DNA of 64,000 bases from positions 1 to 64,000 of the forward strand of contig CBDCME010000063.1 in NCBI GenBank assembly GCA_965218865.1, in the 5' to 3' direction. This document shows, piece by piece, positions 1 to 8,947 of this stretch; the stretch's first letter is position 1, and each line of letters starts with the position of its first letter. The notes beneath the pieces were generated by a model. It saw nothing but the letters and a program-made list of their open reading frames with translations, made no database searches and was not told where the DNA came from. The position numbers were made by a program, and so were the translations under genes. Source of the stretch: CBDCME01 sp965218865. GTDB lineage: Bacteria > Pseudomonadota > Alphaproteobacteria > JAAXGF01.

Positions 1-75
1 GGATTCAACACCCAGAGCCTAACGGTTCCAGGCGAATGACGCCTACCTCACTTTTCAACATCAGCCGGGACATTG

Positions 76-2155
76 CAGGGCTAGTTTTTTGTCCGCCCAG
101 TGATCAGGGTGAGGTGATCGCGGCGCTGGCCATTTCATTCTCGGTGTGGCAGTGTGCCGGTCATGGCGACGCTGCCGGTCTCGGATTCGTCCATTGATTT
201 GCGCGCGGTCACGGTGCGTCCGACCTGGGGCGCGCAGGAGCACCGGCGCTGGGACCGGTTGGTGGAGCAGCACCACTACCTGGCGTTCCACGGCGTCATC
301 GGCAAGGGCCTGCGCCATGTCGCGGTGCATGGCGAGACCTGGCTCGCACTGATCGGCTGGCAGCCCGGCGCGTTCAAGCTGGGCGCGCGTGATCGCTGGA
401 TCGGGTGGTCGGCCGAGCAGCAGTTCCGGCGTCTGCATCTGATCGCCAACAACTCGCGCTTCGTCATTCTGACGCCTGGCCGAGTGCCGAACCTGGCCTC
501 CCGTGTGCTGGGGCTGAGCCTGCGGCGGCTGTCTGAGGACATCCAGGCGGTGCACGGATATCCGGCTCTTCTGGCGGAGACGTTCGTGGACGTCTCGCGA
601 TTTGCCGGCACCTGCTACCGCGCGTCGAACTGGCGCTCTCTGGGGCTGACGCGGGGCTTTGCCCGTGAGCCCGGAGGGGCAGCGCGCTGGCGCCACCACG
701 GTCAGCCCAAGGAGGTCTTCGTGTTCGGACTGACAGACGGCGCCCCCGAGGCGCTGAGCCGTACCGGGATGCCGGCACACTGGAACGCCGAGCAGCACAC
801 CGAGCCGATGGCCGCGCCCCGGCTGCGCAGCCTGTTCGAGTGTCTGGGTGAGGTGCCCGAGTACCGCCATGCCCGGGGCAAGCGCTATGCGCTCAACACC
901 ATTCTGGTGATCGCCGTCGCCGCCCGGCTTGCCGGATACCGGGGGGTGAACGCGTTCGCCCAGTTCGCCGCCCTGCTCTCCCAGGAGCAGCTCGAGGCGG
1001 TGGGTGCGTTCTGGAGCCCTTCCAAACAGCGCTACACCCCGCCCGCGATCACCACCTTCCACAAGACCCTCACCGCCCTGCCGCCAGAGACCCTGGACAA
1101 CGCGATTAGCCAGTGGACCGGCCAGCATGGCAGCGCGCACGCGCCGGTCGCCATGGACGGAAAGGATCTGCGCGGCGCCTCGAAGCAGACCGAAGACGGG
1201 CGCAGGATGATGGTGGCGGCGGTCGAGCACGACACCGGCGTGGTCCTCGGGCAGGTCGAGGTCGACCGCAAGAGCAACGAAATCCCGGCCGTGCGCGAAC
1301 TCTCCAGCGGCCTCGACCTCACAGGCCGGATCGTCACCATGGACGCGATGCACGCTCAGCACGAGACCGCGCGCTGCCTGCTCGGGCGTCGCGCCGACTA
1401 CGTGATGAGCGCGGTCAAGGACAACCAGGAGATGATCTTCGAAGACCTCAAGGCGATCGACTTCAGCGATGCGCTCTGGCACGAAACCGTCGACAAGGGC
1501 CATGGCCGCATCGAGCGCCGACGCTGCGCCGTCGTCGACCTCTCCGCTGCCGAGTGGGACGGCTACGCCAACCTCCACGGGCGACGCCAGGCCATGCGCA
1601 TCGAGCGCGAACGCGAGATCCTCAAGACCGGCAAGCGCAGCATCGAGGTGACCTGGAGCCTCACCTCGCTCGGCGCAGAGCGCGCCGGACCCGAGGAGTT
1701 GCTCGAACTGGTGCGCAACCACTGGCATATCGAGAACCGCCTGCACTACGTGCGCGACTTCACCTACGACGAAGACCGATGCCGGGCCTACGTGCGTCAC
1801 CTGCCCAGAAATCTCGCCTGCTTGACCAACGCGGCCATCGCCATCGTGCGCTGCGACGGACGCTTCCGTTATCTGCCCGAGGCCAACCGGCACTATGCCG
1901 CCCGGGCGCAGGAGGCCCTCGACGCGATCATGACCGCGCCCATCGCCTGAGACAGCACGCCTCTCCCCCGGACCGGGACGTGCCGCCGAGCGGCGCGGGC
2001 GGACCGGTGTGCCTGTCGAATCCGAAAACGCCGTCCGGTGGCTTCGAGCAGTCCCCATGACGTCGTCGAGGCAAGCTCGGGGCTCCCCGAACCCCGTGCA
2101 CCGAGCACGATCCCACTCATCCCGAACCCTCAACCGCGACTAAAAATTGTTCCTG
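76..2155 (+). mobile_element. ISAs1-family insertion sequence
   Basis: The element is bounded by imperfect inverted ends at 76-93 (begins CAGGGCTAGTTTTTT) and 2138-2155 (complement begins CAGGAACAATTTTTAG), with 13 of 18 positions matching. A single transposase gene fills it. The 8-10 bases outside the two ends do not match, so no target duplication is visible and one flank may have been exchanged. Its right end abuts the 17-bp duplication made by the next element, so ISAs1 was probably in place first. Confidence 0.7.
163..1950 (+). CDS. ISAs1-family transposase with N-terminal DruA-like (DUF4338) domain
   Basis: DDE transposase of 595 residues. Residues about 27-190 resemble the DUF4338/DruA domain (motifs RDRWIGW, IANNSRF, RVPNLAS, GTCYRASNW). 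Residues about 215-590 are an ISAs1-type catalytic domain with D332 (AMDGKDLRG), D394 (TMDAMHAQ) and E524 (HWHIENRL). Ordinary ISAs1 transposases have about 370-380 residues, so the N-terminal ~200 residues are an addition. ATG at 163 is chosen; an in-frame GTG at 154 is an alternative. The frame is intact, so the protein may be active. DruA is otherwise known from Druantia phage-defence systems; here it probably serves the transposon. Confidence 0.85.
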   Translation: MATLPVSDSSIDLRAVTVRPTWGAQEHRRWDRLVEQHHYLAFHGVIGKGLRHVAVHGETWLALIGWQPGAFKLGARDRWIGWSAEQQFRRLHLIANNSRFVILTPGRVPNLASRVLGLSLRRLSEDIQAVHGYPALLAETFVDVSRFAGTCYRASNWRSLGLTRGFAREPGGAARWRHHGQPKEVFVFGLTDGAPEALSRTGMPAHWNAEQHTEPMAAPRLRSLFECLGEVPEYRHARGKRYALNTILVIAVAARLAGYRGVNAFAQFAALLSQEQLEAVGAFWSPSKQRYTPPAITTFHKTLTALPPETLDNAISQWTGQHGSAHAPVAMDGKDLRGASKQTEDGRRMMVAAVEHDTGVVLGQVEVDRKSNEIPAVRELSSGLDLTGRIVTMDAMHAQHETARCLLGRRADYVMSAVKDNQEMIFEDLKAIDFSDALWHETVDKGHGRIERRRCAVVDLSAAEWDGYANLHGRRQAMRIEREREILKTGKRSIEVTWSLTSLGAERAGPEELLELVRNHWHIENRLHYVRDFTYDEDRCRAYVRHLPRNLACLTNAAIAIVRCDGRFRYLPEANRHYAARAQEALDAIMTAPIA

Positions 2156-2156
2156 A

Positions 2157-2173
2157 GTCCTTTCCATCGATCG
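2157..2173. repeat. 17-bp target duplication, left copy
   Basis: GTCCTTTCCATCGATCG here recurs exactly at 3581-3597, directly outside both ends of the ISNCY-type element. It is the left half of the duplicated target and lay in the 3' part of a minus-strand gene. Confidence 0.9.
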
Positions 2174-3580
2174 TGTCGATAACACGTGATATGGCCGGTC
2201 AATGTAACAAATGATCTGTCCGGCATTAGAACTCCTCCAGAAAGTGGAGGAGCTGATGCGCCGGACAGAGCAGTTACAGGGGTTGAGATTGATGAAGTTC
2301 GATGAGGTTTACGGACGCACCTACAGGGGTGAGTTGAGCCAGCTGGAGGCAGCCGAGATCCTGGGCATGTCCGAGCGCACGTTCCGACGCTGGCGCGATC
2401 GCTTTGAGGCCGAGGGCGCGGAGGGTCTTTACGACCGCCGCCTGGGTCGGGTTTCCGCGCGCCGCGCCGGGGTCGACGAGGTGGTGGCACTGTTGGGTCT
2501 GTTCGATACCAGGTACCGGCATTTCACCGCCTGGCACTTCTGGGAGAAGCTGGTTGCAAAGCACGACGTCACGCGCAGTTACAACTGGGTGCGGCTGACG
2601 CTCCAGGCGCACGGCCGGATCGCGCCGGCGCCGCGGCGCGGCGTGCACCGCCGCAAGCGGCCGCGCCGGCCGATGGTCGGCATGATGTTGCACCAGGACG
2701 GCTCCACGCACCAATGGGTGCCGGGTCAGTACTGGGACCTGATCGTGACCATGGACGATGCCACTTCGGAGATCTATTCCGCCTTCTTCGTCGCCGAGGA
2801 GGGCACCATGTCGAGCTTTGTGGCGCTGCTGGAGGTGGGGTCGGCCATGGGGCTGTTCTGCTCGCTTTATGCAGACCGGGCCTCGCACTATTGGCACACG
2901 CCGGAGGCCGGCGGCAAGGTCGACAAGGACAATCCAACCCAGGTCGGACGTGCCCTGCAGCAACTCGGTATTGAGCTGATCCCGGCCTATTCGCCGGAGG
3001 CCCGGGGCCGCTCGGAGCGCATGTTCGGCACCCTGCAGAAACGCCTGCCGCAGGAACTCGAGCTCGCCGGCATCACCGATATGGCGGCCGCCAACCGGTT
3101 CCTGAAAGAGGACTTCCTGCCGGCCCACAATGCCCGCTTCGCCCGGCCGGCCGAGGACACAGCCTCCGCCTTCGTGCCGTTCGCCGGCAACCTGGCGGAC
3201 ATCCTCTGTGTGCAGGAGGACCGTGTGGTCGGCAATGACAACACGGTGCGCTACAAGAACTTGAGCCTGCAGATCCCGGCAGGCCGCCATCGCCACCACT
3301 ACGTCAAGGCCAAAGTGAGTGTGCACGAATATCCCGACGGCGACCTTGCCGTCTTCCATGGCCCGCGCTGCCTGGCCCGCTACAAGAAAGACGGCACGCC
3401 GATCGAAAGCAGCGAAAGGCGGGCCGCGTGATCCGCTTCGACACGACCGGCCGGCGCTCTGTGGATAAGTGGACAGCTCGGCTGCGCCGACCTGACCACT
3501 TCCCCACAGAGCCAACATCCACAACAGAAGCGGTCAAATCATATGGTACATAAACCGGTCAATTCAGTTTGTTATCGACA
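2174..3580 (+). mobile_element. ISNCY/IS1202-type insertion sequence
   Basis: The ends are inverted repeats starting TGTCGATAAC (2174-2183, complement 3571-3580), and further matching blocks such as GGTCAAT/GACCGG continue inward. The element is 1407 bp and flanked by a perfect 17-bp direct repeat. One intact transposase gene occupies it. Unusually long target duplications have been reported for the IS1202-related group, which agrees with the protein assignment. Confidence 0.85.
2211..3431 (+). CDS. ISNCY-family transposase (IS481-like integrase core)
   Basis: DDE transposase of about 406 residues. It has an N-terminal helix-turn-helix (LSQLEAAEILGMSERTFRRW, residues ~45-64) followed by an integrase core: HQDGSTH, the TMDDATSEIY strand, YADRASHYWHTPEAGGK and the IPAYSPEARGRSERMFGTLQ block. 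A C-terminal region ends in HEYPDGDLAVFHGPR. The length fits ISNCY members of the ISDol1/IS1202 type. The start is uncertain: ATG 2211 gives the longest form, while ATG 2292 (MKFDEVYGR) matches where relatives usually begin. No lesion is seen. Confidence 0.85.
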   Translation: MICPALELLQKVEELMRRTEQLQGLRLMKFDEVYGRTYRGELSQLEAAEILGMSERTFRRWRDRFEAEGAEGLYDRRLGRVSARRAGVDEVVALLGLFDTRYRHFTAWHFWEKLVAKHDVTRSYNWVRLTLQAHGRIAPAPRRGVHRRKRPRRPMVGMMLHQDGSTHQWVPGQYWDLIVTMDDATSEIYSAFFVAEEGTMSSFVALLEVGSAMGLFCSLYADRASHYWHTPEAGGKVDKDNPTQVGRALQQLGIELIPAYSPEARGRSERMFGTLQKRLPQELELAGITDMAAANRFLKEDFLPAHNARFARPAEDTASAFVPFAGNLADILCVQEDRVVGNDNTVRYKNLSLQIPAGRHRHHYVKAKVSVHEYPDGDLAVFHGPRCLARYKKDGTPIESSERRAA

Positions 3581-3597
3581 GTCCTTTCCATCGATCG
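3581..3597. repeat. 17-bp target duplication, right copy
   Basis: Exact second copy of the sequence at 2157-2173, immediately outside the right end of the ISNCY-type element. It encodes the last residues (AIDGKD) of the surviving part of gene Y on the minus strand. Confidence 0.9.
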
Positions 3598-3952
3598 CCG
3601 CGACCAGGGCAAGCGCATTTTCGTCGGATGGCGAGTCGATCAACGCCTGTACCTCGGGGATATCGGCAATCTTCATCAGAGCTTCCGTGGCGCCGGCGAT
3701 ACGGGCGTCTTGCGCCGCCTGATACTTGGCGTTATCCGATTTCCCCTTTGCCTCGGTCGCCGAAACGATCTTCGCCGCCTGACCTTGAATGAAGGCCTCG
3801 GCCAGCTCGACCGGCGACATTTCCGCATTCAACGACAAGTCGGGCGGATAAAAACGGTGACGCACCGATCCTTGACTATATTTGACGAGCTCCCAATCCG
3901 GCTTGAGAGGATGACCATTGTCCAACATGATGGCCAGATCCTCGGAACTCAT
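3581..3952 (-). pseudogene. Hypothetical gene Y, 3'-truncated by IS insertions
   Basis: 124 codons of an unrecognised protein starting at ATG 3952 (MSSEDLAIML) and ending at GKD, where the ISNCY-type element begins. The fragment has no clear motif; an Ala/Glu-rich helical stretch (SPVELAEAF, AKIVSATEAKG) covers residues ~50-85. The visible open frame begins 30 bases earlier, but those bases (reading MRESNSRAVG) belong to the IS630 end. The A of the ATG lies in the IS630 TA target. Rejoining the flanks makes this start overlap the stop of gene X as ATGA. The native C-terminus is lost to ISAs1/ISNCY. Confidence 0.7.
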
Positions 3953-3953
3953 A

Positions 3954-5117
3954 CCAACCGCCCTAGAGTTTGACTCGCGCAAAGGTTTACACGCCAGGTT
4001 TTGTGTGATTCAAGGTTGTTGGCAACAAGGGAGTGTGTTCAATGCCAACGATTCCTTTGCGAAACGACTTTGATGCTGAAAGAGTCCGTGTTCTTGCGGC
4101 ACGGAGCGATGATGGGAACCAGGCGCGACGGCTTTTGTCGATGGCGGCCATCTACGATGGGATGGATCGAGCGTGCGCGGCGGGTATTGGCGGCATGGAT
4201 CGGCAGACGTTGCGGGACTGGGTTCACCGGTTCAACGCGGGAGGTCCGGCCGGTCTGATCGACCGCAAGCCGAACGGGGCGTTGCGTCGGTTGACGCCGT
4301 CGCAAATGGCGGCGCTTTCGCGGGCTATCGAGGCCGGTCCCGATCCCGAACGGGATGGGGTCGTGCGCTGGCGCTGCATCGATCTCAAGCAACTGATCCG
4401 AACGCGCTTCGGCGTGGACTATCACGAGCGGAGCGTCGGCAAGCTGCTGGCCGCGCTCGGGTTCTCGCATATTTCCGCGCGCCCGCGCCACGTCGGCCAG
4501 GATGCGCGGGCACAGGAGGAATTTAAAAAAAAGTTTTCCCGAACACTTGGCGAAAATCGTAGCGGCACAGCCACCGGACACGCCCATCGAGGTTTGGTTT
4601 CAAGATGAAATGCGCGTCGGCCAGAAGAACAGCCTGGTGCGCCAGTGGGCCCCAAAGGGATCGCGCCCGCGCCAGGTCAAGGACCTACGGACCTCTTCGG
4701 CGTATCTCTTCGGCGCCATCTGCCCCGAGCGCGGTGAGGGCGCGGCGCTGGTCATGCCGCGCGCCAATACTGAAGCCATGGACCTGCATCTCGAGGAAAT
4801 CAGCCGGGCCGTTGCCCCAAACGCCCATGCCGTCGTGCTGCTCGACCAAGCCGCATGGCACACCACTGCCAAACTCGGCATCCCGGAGAACATCTCCCTC
4901 GTGCCTTTGCCACCCAAGTCCCCGGAGCTCAATCCCGCCGAAAATGTCTGGCAATACCTCCGCCAGAACTGGCTCTCCAATCGTGTCTTCGACTCCTATG
5001 AAGCCATCGTCGAGGCCTCTTGCCAAGCCTGGAACAACCTGACCGACCAACCTTGGAAGATCATGTCCATCGGCCTCAGAGCGTGGGCTCGCACAAGTCA
5101 ATGTTAAGGGCGGTTGG
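3954..5117 (+). mobile_element. IS630-family insertion sequence, copy 1
   Basis: 1164-bp element with inverted ends starting CCAACCGCCC (3954 onward; complement ending at 5117), flanked by TA at 3952-3953 and 5118-5119 as expected for IS630/Tc1-type insertion. It is nearly identical to copy 2 at 15595-16758. Visible differences are CTAG/CGCG near the left end, one C/T after ACACG, and GCC/GAC in the distal reading frame. Confidence 0.93.
4042..5107 (+). CDS. IS630-family transposase, two overlapping frames (frameshifted)
   Basis: DDE transposase encoded in two frames. The proximal frame (ATG 4042 to 4608) carries the helix-turn-helix N-terminus (GMDRQTLRDWVHRF, LIDRKPNG) and a second DNA-binding part. 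The distal frame (open 4502-5107) carries the catalytic residues: FQDEMR, LLDQAAWH and NPAENVWQ. The switch falls at A8 G T4 C3 (4525-4540); dropping one base there reads EFKKKFPEHLAKI, normal for the family. The shift is +1 in sense. Copy 2 has exactly the same arrangement, so it is either programmed or transcriptional slippage, or a lesion that predates the copying. Confidence 0.85.
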
Positions 5118-5438
5118 TATAAGCAGTCTCCGAACAGCTAGGTTCGACGTGTTGAGATCAGTGGGACACGGGCCTTCTAAGCCCTTTATCGAAAGGGATC
5201 TGGCCCATGTGGTAATACGCGCATCCACCATGTACGGTCGATCATGAATTTTGATCTCCCCCAGACGTTGGTCCTCCCTTCCTGTCACAAGGAAATTTTC
5301 GCCAGATTTGTCACTAAAATCCCAAAAACGTGATGAGGGTGTTCCTCCAGAATAAATCTGGAAATCTTGGAACTCAAATTCGTCCTCAACGTTGTTCTCT
5401 CTAGCCAATGACTTCGTTGATTTTTCGCCAGATACTGA
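5118..5438 (-). pseudogene. Hypothetical gene X, 3' fragment
   Basis: The reading frame continues the 7005-7397 fragment once the IS5 element and one TACTGA copy are removed: ..PSVSSV joins SGEKSTKSLAREN. It runs to the TA at 5118, where IS630 copy 1 sits. With IS630 removed, the next codon is TGA, giving a protein of 236 residues ending LAVRRLLI. No family is recognised; the fragment is polar with acidic patches (NNVEDEFEFQDFQ). Base composition is noticeably more AT-rich than the housekeeping regions. Confidence 0.75.
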
Positions 5439-7004
5439 GTCGTCCGTGAAGAACCCTGATTTCAAGCTGAAGCGGCGATTGGGTTTGCGGTGGGGTGCGA
5501 GATGTCGCTGAGGAGCGCGGCCAGGATTTGGACAAACAAACGCCTCAGCCATTTGAGGACAAGGCGGTAGTTGTAGCCGGCGCCGGCGAGGATGGCGTTG
5601 ATCTTGTCGCCGTCGCGGCCTTTGAGGAAGTTGCGCCCCAGCCTGCCATCGCTCTTGAGATGTCCGATCACGGCCTCGACGGCGGAGCGCCGCCTGAGCT
5701 CCTTCTTGATCGTCGGCGTGATGCCGCGTTTCTGGCCTGATCTAAAGACGCGGTGTTTGTTGGGGTAATCGTGGCCCTGGTATCCCTTGTCGACATAGAT
5801 GCGCTCGGCCGATATCCCCGTCCAGCGTTCCATCTCTTCGATCACCTGCCTCAAGGTGTGGCCATCATAGGGATTGCCGTGGAAGGCCTTGACGTGGGCG
5901 ACGAACTGGCCGCCGGGGGGGCGGGAATTGGTCGCCGCCACGGAGACCTTGCAGCCGAACTCGTACGGCTTGTGCGCCTTCCCTTTGCCGATGCATTCGA
6001 CCTCGGGCGCGTGGAGCGAATAGACCTTGGGCAAGGGGTCGCGCCGCTTCTGGGTCGACACCCGCTCGGCCAGCCACAAGGGGCGGCGGAAGGTATCCCG
6101 TAGGCTCTCCTCCTGGGCCGTCTTGCGGCGGATGTCGCGGACGGTGCGCCCGAGATAGGTCTTGAGCTTGCGCAGGGCCTTGTTGGCCCGCTTGTGCTGT
6201 TTGGCATGGCGGTAGCGGCCTTGCATGATCAACGCCCTCTTGCCCAGGCGGGTATAGGACTGACGCAGGGCAATGCCGTGCTCCCGTGCCAGTCGCACCA
6301 GCCGCTCGCGGGCTCGTTGCATCAGTTTGGCGTCGGTCGGAAAGGCAATCGCCTTCTCTTGTACGGTGGTGTCCACCGTCACCCGCTCGAGGTCCTTCTC
6401 CCGCAGCGCCCCCACCCGGTGGGCCACGGCTAGGCTCTCCTGGAATACCTTCTCCAAACCTTCCGGCCCGATCCGGTCCCGCCACCGGGTCATCGACGAG
6501 CGCTCCATGGGCAGCTCATGCTGAAAGTACTCTTCGCCGCAGAAGCACTGGAAGTATGGGTCGTAGACCCAGCGCTCGCAGACCTCCTCATCCGAGAGAT
6601 CGAACATATGCTTGAGGATGTGCAGCCCAACCATCAACCGCGTCGGGACCCCCGGCCGACCCTCCTCCGAATACAAGGCTTCATAGGTCTCGTCGAAGAA
6701 AGTCCACGCGATCCGGCCCCCCAACACCACCAACTCGTGGCGCAGGTTGATGATGTTTTCGAACCGCGAGCGGAACAGGTCCTCTATTCCCGATGACACC
6801 TTGCGCGATGGCTTCATCACAGTTCTCCAATCCCAATCGACGGGAGCAGAGAATCACGTTCCGCAACGGAAGGGAATCCCCAAAATCAATTATTTCAAAT
6901 CACAAGCTTTTCAGGCCCAAAACCCGTTTTCTTGCAAATCCGATTACTTCGCCAAACCGAAAGAACTACCAACATCAGCCGCTTACGCGTTCTTCACGGG
7001 CGAC
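5439..7004 (-). mobile_element. IS5-type insertion sequence (first)
   Basis: 1566-bp element whose ends read GTCGTCCGTGAAGAACCC (5439 onward) and, on the complement from 7004, GTCGCCCGTGAAGAACGC, with 16 of 18 positions matching. A direct repeat TACTGA flanks it at 5433-5438 and 7005-7010. It interrupts gene X, and excision with one repeat copy restores an open frame. Confidence 0.85.
5462..6820 (-). CDS. IS5-type transposase
   Basis: Intact 452-residue DDE transposase. The N-terminal InsH/DUF772-like domain has LMVGLHILKHMFDLSDEEV and ELPMERSSMTRWRDR. Catalytic positions are suggested by VTVDTTVQE (residue ~165), YVDKGYQGHDYP (~350) and the E of SAVEAVIGHLKSD (~395). A basic insert (residues ~190-250) separates the first and second acidic motifs. 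Size and motifs fit the larger IS5/IS1182-like transposases. It opens at ATG 6820 and fills the element on the minus strand. Confidence 0.88.
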   Translation of the reverse strand: MMKPSRKVSSGIEDLFRSRFENIINLRHELVVLGGRIAWTFFDETYEALYSEEGRPGVPTRLMVGLHILKHMFDLSDEEVCERWVYDPYFQCFCGEEYFQHELPMERSSMTRWRDRIGPEGLEKVFQESLAVAHRVGALREKDLERVTVDTTVQEKAIAFPTDAKLMQRARERLVRLAREHGIALRQSYTRLGKRALIMQGRYRHAKQHKRANKALRKLKTYLGRTVRDIRRKTAQEESLRDTFRRPLWLAERVSTQKRRDPLPKVYSLHAPEVECIGKGKAHKPYEFGCKVSVAATNSRPPGGQFVAHVKAFHGNPYDGHTLRQVIEEMERWTGISAERIYVDKGYQGHDYPNKHRVFRSGQKRGITPTIKKELRRRSAVEAVIGHLKSDGRLGRNFLKGRDGDKINAILAGAGYNYRLVLKWLRRLFVQILAALLSDISHPTANPIAASA

Positions 7005-7397
7005 TACTGAGCTGACTGAGGGTTTGAAGCCTAGAAATTTCGCCACTCTGGAGGCGGTTGATTCAACAGACCCTGCCTTCCGCATGGATGTTCCCAATTT
7101 TCGATTCCACTTTAGGGACACGTCTAACATGGTTTTAGGCTCGAGAGATTTGAGCGGCATATGTCCATTCTTGATGTCGATTCTTAGCCGATATTCTGTC
7201 AGCCCGACGCGCAGCGTCCCAATCGGGCACGGTACATCCTCGGGATAGAATTTAATGTCAAGCATTACCGTGTCAGTTGCATCCCCGCTTTGCCGTAGTT
7301 CCAAATCAAAACTGACACAGAACTCCTCGTTTGGCTTCTCGCTAGAATTTGACGTGTCGCGTTCGGTCATTGGAAATATTACGCTATATCCAACCAA
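7005..7397 (-). pseudogene. Hypothetical gene X, 5' fragment
   Basis: 131 codons from ATG 7397 to the IS5 junction; a second in-frame ATG at 7370 (MTERDTSNSS) is an equally good start. The sequence has alternating beta-type stretches (EFCVSFDLELRQ, TVMLDIKFY, RLRIDIK) and no signal peptide or membrane segment. The family is not recognised. Past 7005 the frame enters the IS5 end and stops. It is the first half of the interrupted gene whose other half is at 5118-5438. Confidence 0.65.
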
Positions 7398-8132
7398 CGA
7401 TGTGTATGAAACATTGTCCCCGTATTCCGGTTGTTATCGTAGTGATGGCCGGGACGACCATAAAAACGAATACCACGGTCCGCCGATTAACTCGCCGATA
7501 GCAGGCCATTGTCTTCGAACGTTTCTGCAAACCATCACGATTAACCGTTCTGACCTATCATTTCCTCCGGCGAAATTTCGCGACTGGACCCTCGGACGCG
7601 AGCGCGTCAAGTCTGTTACCTGCCGATCCATCCAAGTCTATTCCTTGTCTATAGCTGAGGAAACCGACCGGACCGCTCATGTGCTCCCCTTCGGTTTTCG
7701 TCGATCCTCCGCCTATCGAGACGACGGCGTTGTTGTTAGGCCCAGCTTATCACTAATTCGAGCGAAGGCGAAATTGGGGGCGGTTGAAACAACCGCTCAC
7801 GGCGATCGGTGCCTTGATCGCCGAACACGCTTATCCGCGCGTTCGATTTTTTGGGAGATGGCACTTTCGAGCTAGCCCGGGAAGGTCCGGTTTACGGCCG
7901 CTTTCAGGTGGGTGTGGGCGTGGCCTCGGCGGAGGCTGCCGGGGGCGGCGATGAGATGGTCGAAGCTCCGTTCGAGGAGGCAGTCGGGGCGCGGCGAGGC
8001 GCCCTTGGGGGCCATGGCGCGGCGCCGGAAGGGGTCGACGAGGGTGGCGTGGGAGAGGCCGGATCGATGAAAGTCAAGATCGAAACCGTTCGCCGCGAAC
8101 CTCGCCGGGGCGGCGCGCTACCCGGCGGCGCG
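7398..8132. other. Gene-poor stretch upstream of gene X
   Basis: 735 bp with no reading frame I can support. It presumably holds the promoter of gene X, reading leftward, and the 3' side of the alternative oxidase gene. I see no clear terminator, RNA gene or IS end. The part near 7900-8130 is GC-rich and purine-rich; open frames there are weak. Confidence 0.5.
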
Positions 8133-8795
8133 TTACTCGGCGGGGCGGGTTCCGAGCGAGCGGCCGGAGACCGCGAGCGTATCGGCCATCCCATGGTTGA
8201 CGTCCCGGTGGCCCGCCTCGTCGGCGCGGATCGCCAAGACCACGTCGCGCAGCCCCGCGTCAGCGGCCAACTTCCAGTACCGGATGGCGATCGGAGGCGC
8301 CGGCACGTTGTCGTGCCGCCCGGCGTCGATCTCTTCCAGATAGCGGGTGTAACTGACGACCGCTTCCTCCTCGAAGTATCCGACCACCCGGTGCGCGGTC
8401 CGAGGCGAGATCAGGTAGAGCACGAAGAAGGCGTTGTAGAACGCGCCTTGGGCGATAAGGATCAGGCCCCGCTCCAGCCAATTGGGCTTGGCGATGTGGA
8501 CGAAGGTCATCAGGTGCATGCGCTCGTTTTCGGCCTCGTCGAGGAGGGTGCGGATCCAGCCATCGTTGTCCGTCATGGTGCGCAAGGACCGCAAGTGTTG
8601 CAACGCCCCGGCCACCATGCCGGGAATCGCGGCGATCGTTTCCAGAACGATGGCGCGGTGGCCATAACGCTTGGCGAAGAAAGTGTCGGCGAAGAACCGC
8701 GCGGTCCTCACGAAGGCGAGTGCAAAGCGGTCCGACAGGCCCCGCGGTTCATGGGTTCGTGAAAGATCGGTCTCGGCCGTCTTCTTTTTGGGCAT
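8133..8795 (-). CDS. aox: Alternative oxidase (cyanide-insensitive ubiquinol oxidase)
   Basis: 220-residue di-iron terminal oxidase that passes electrons from ubiquinol to O2 without pumping protons. Ligand positions of the AOX family are visible: E52 (LETIAAIPGM), E91 and H94 (NERMHLMTF), the EEE at 142-144 (YFEEEAVVSYTRYLEEID), E193 and H196 (RADEAGHRDVNH). Two hydrophobic helices (~103-130 and the 46-62 region) would dip into the membrane. Start ATG 8795 follows GGGAGAA. It lies 152 bp downstream of atpF on the same strand. Bacterial AOX genes are uncommon and scattered, mostly in proteobacteria. Confidence 0.93.
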   Translation of the reverse strand: MPKKKTAETDLSRTHEPRGLSDRFALAFVRTARFFADTFFAKRYGHRAIVLETIAAIPGMVAGALQHLRSLRTMTDNDGWIRTLLDEAENERMHLMTFVHIAKPNWLERGLILIAQGAFYNAFFVLYLISPRTAHRVVGYFEEEAVVSYTRYLEEIDAGRHDNVPAPPIAIRYWKLAADAGLRDVVLAIRADEAGHRDVNHGMADTLAVSGRSLGTRPAE

Positions 8796-8947
8796 CGGAG
8801 TTCTCCCTGTTCAATGGTCGCCGGGCTGCGGGCGCGGCGCGGTCGTCGCGCCGGCGAATTATCGGACGCGTTCGCCCGCCGCGCGGCTTCCGCGATGGCA
8901 GTGTTGTCCGGGGTTTTGGAGAGGCGCCGGTTAGTTTCGTTCGTTCT

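Noticed and set aside
61..2133. 690-codon open frame opposite the ISAs1 transposase
   Set aside because: It mirrors a GC-rich coding strand, has no recognisable domain, and the plus-strand transposase has full catalytic motifs.
2274..3524. 416-codon open frame opposite the ISNCY-type transposase
   Set aside because: Antisense shadow of an intact transposase gene; no domain or ribosome site.
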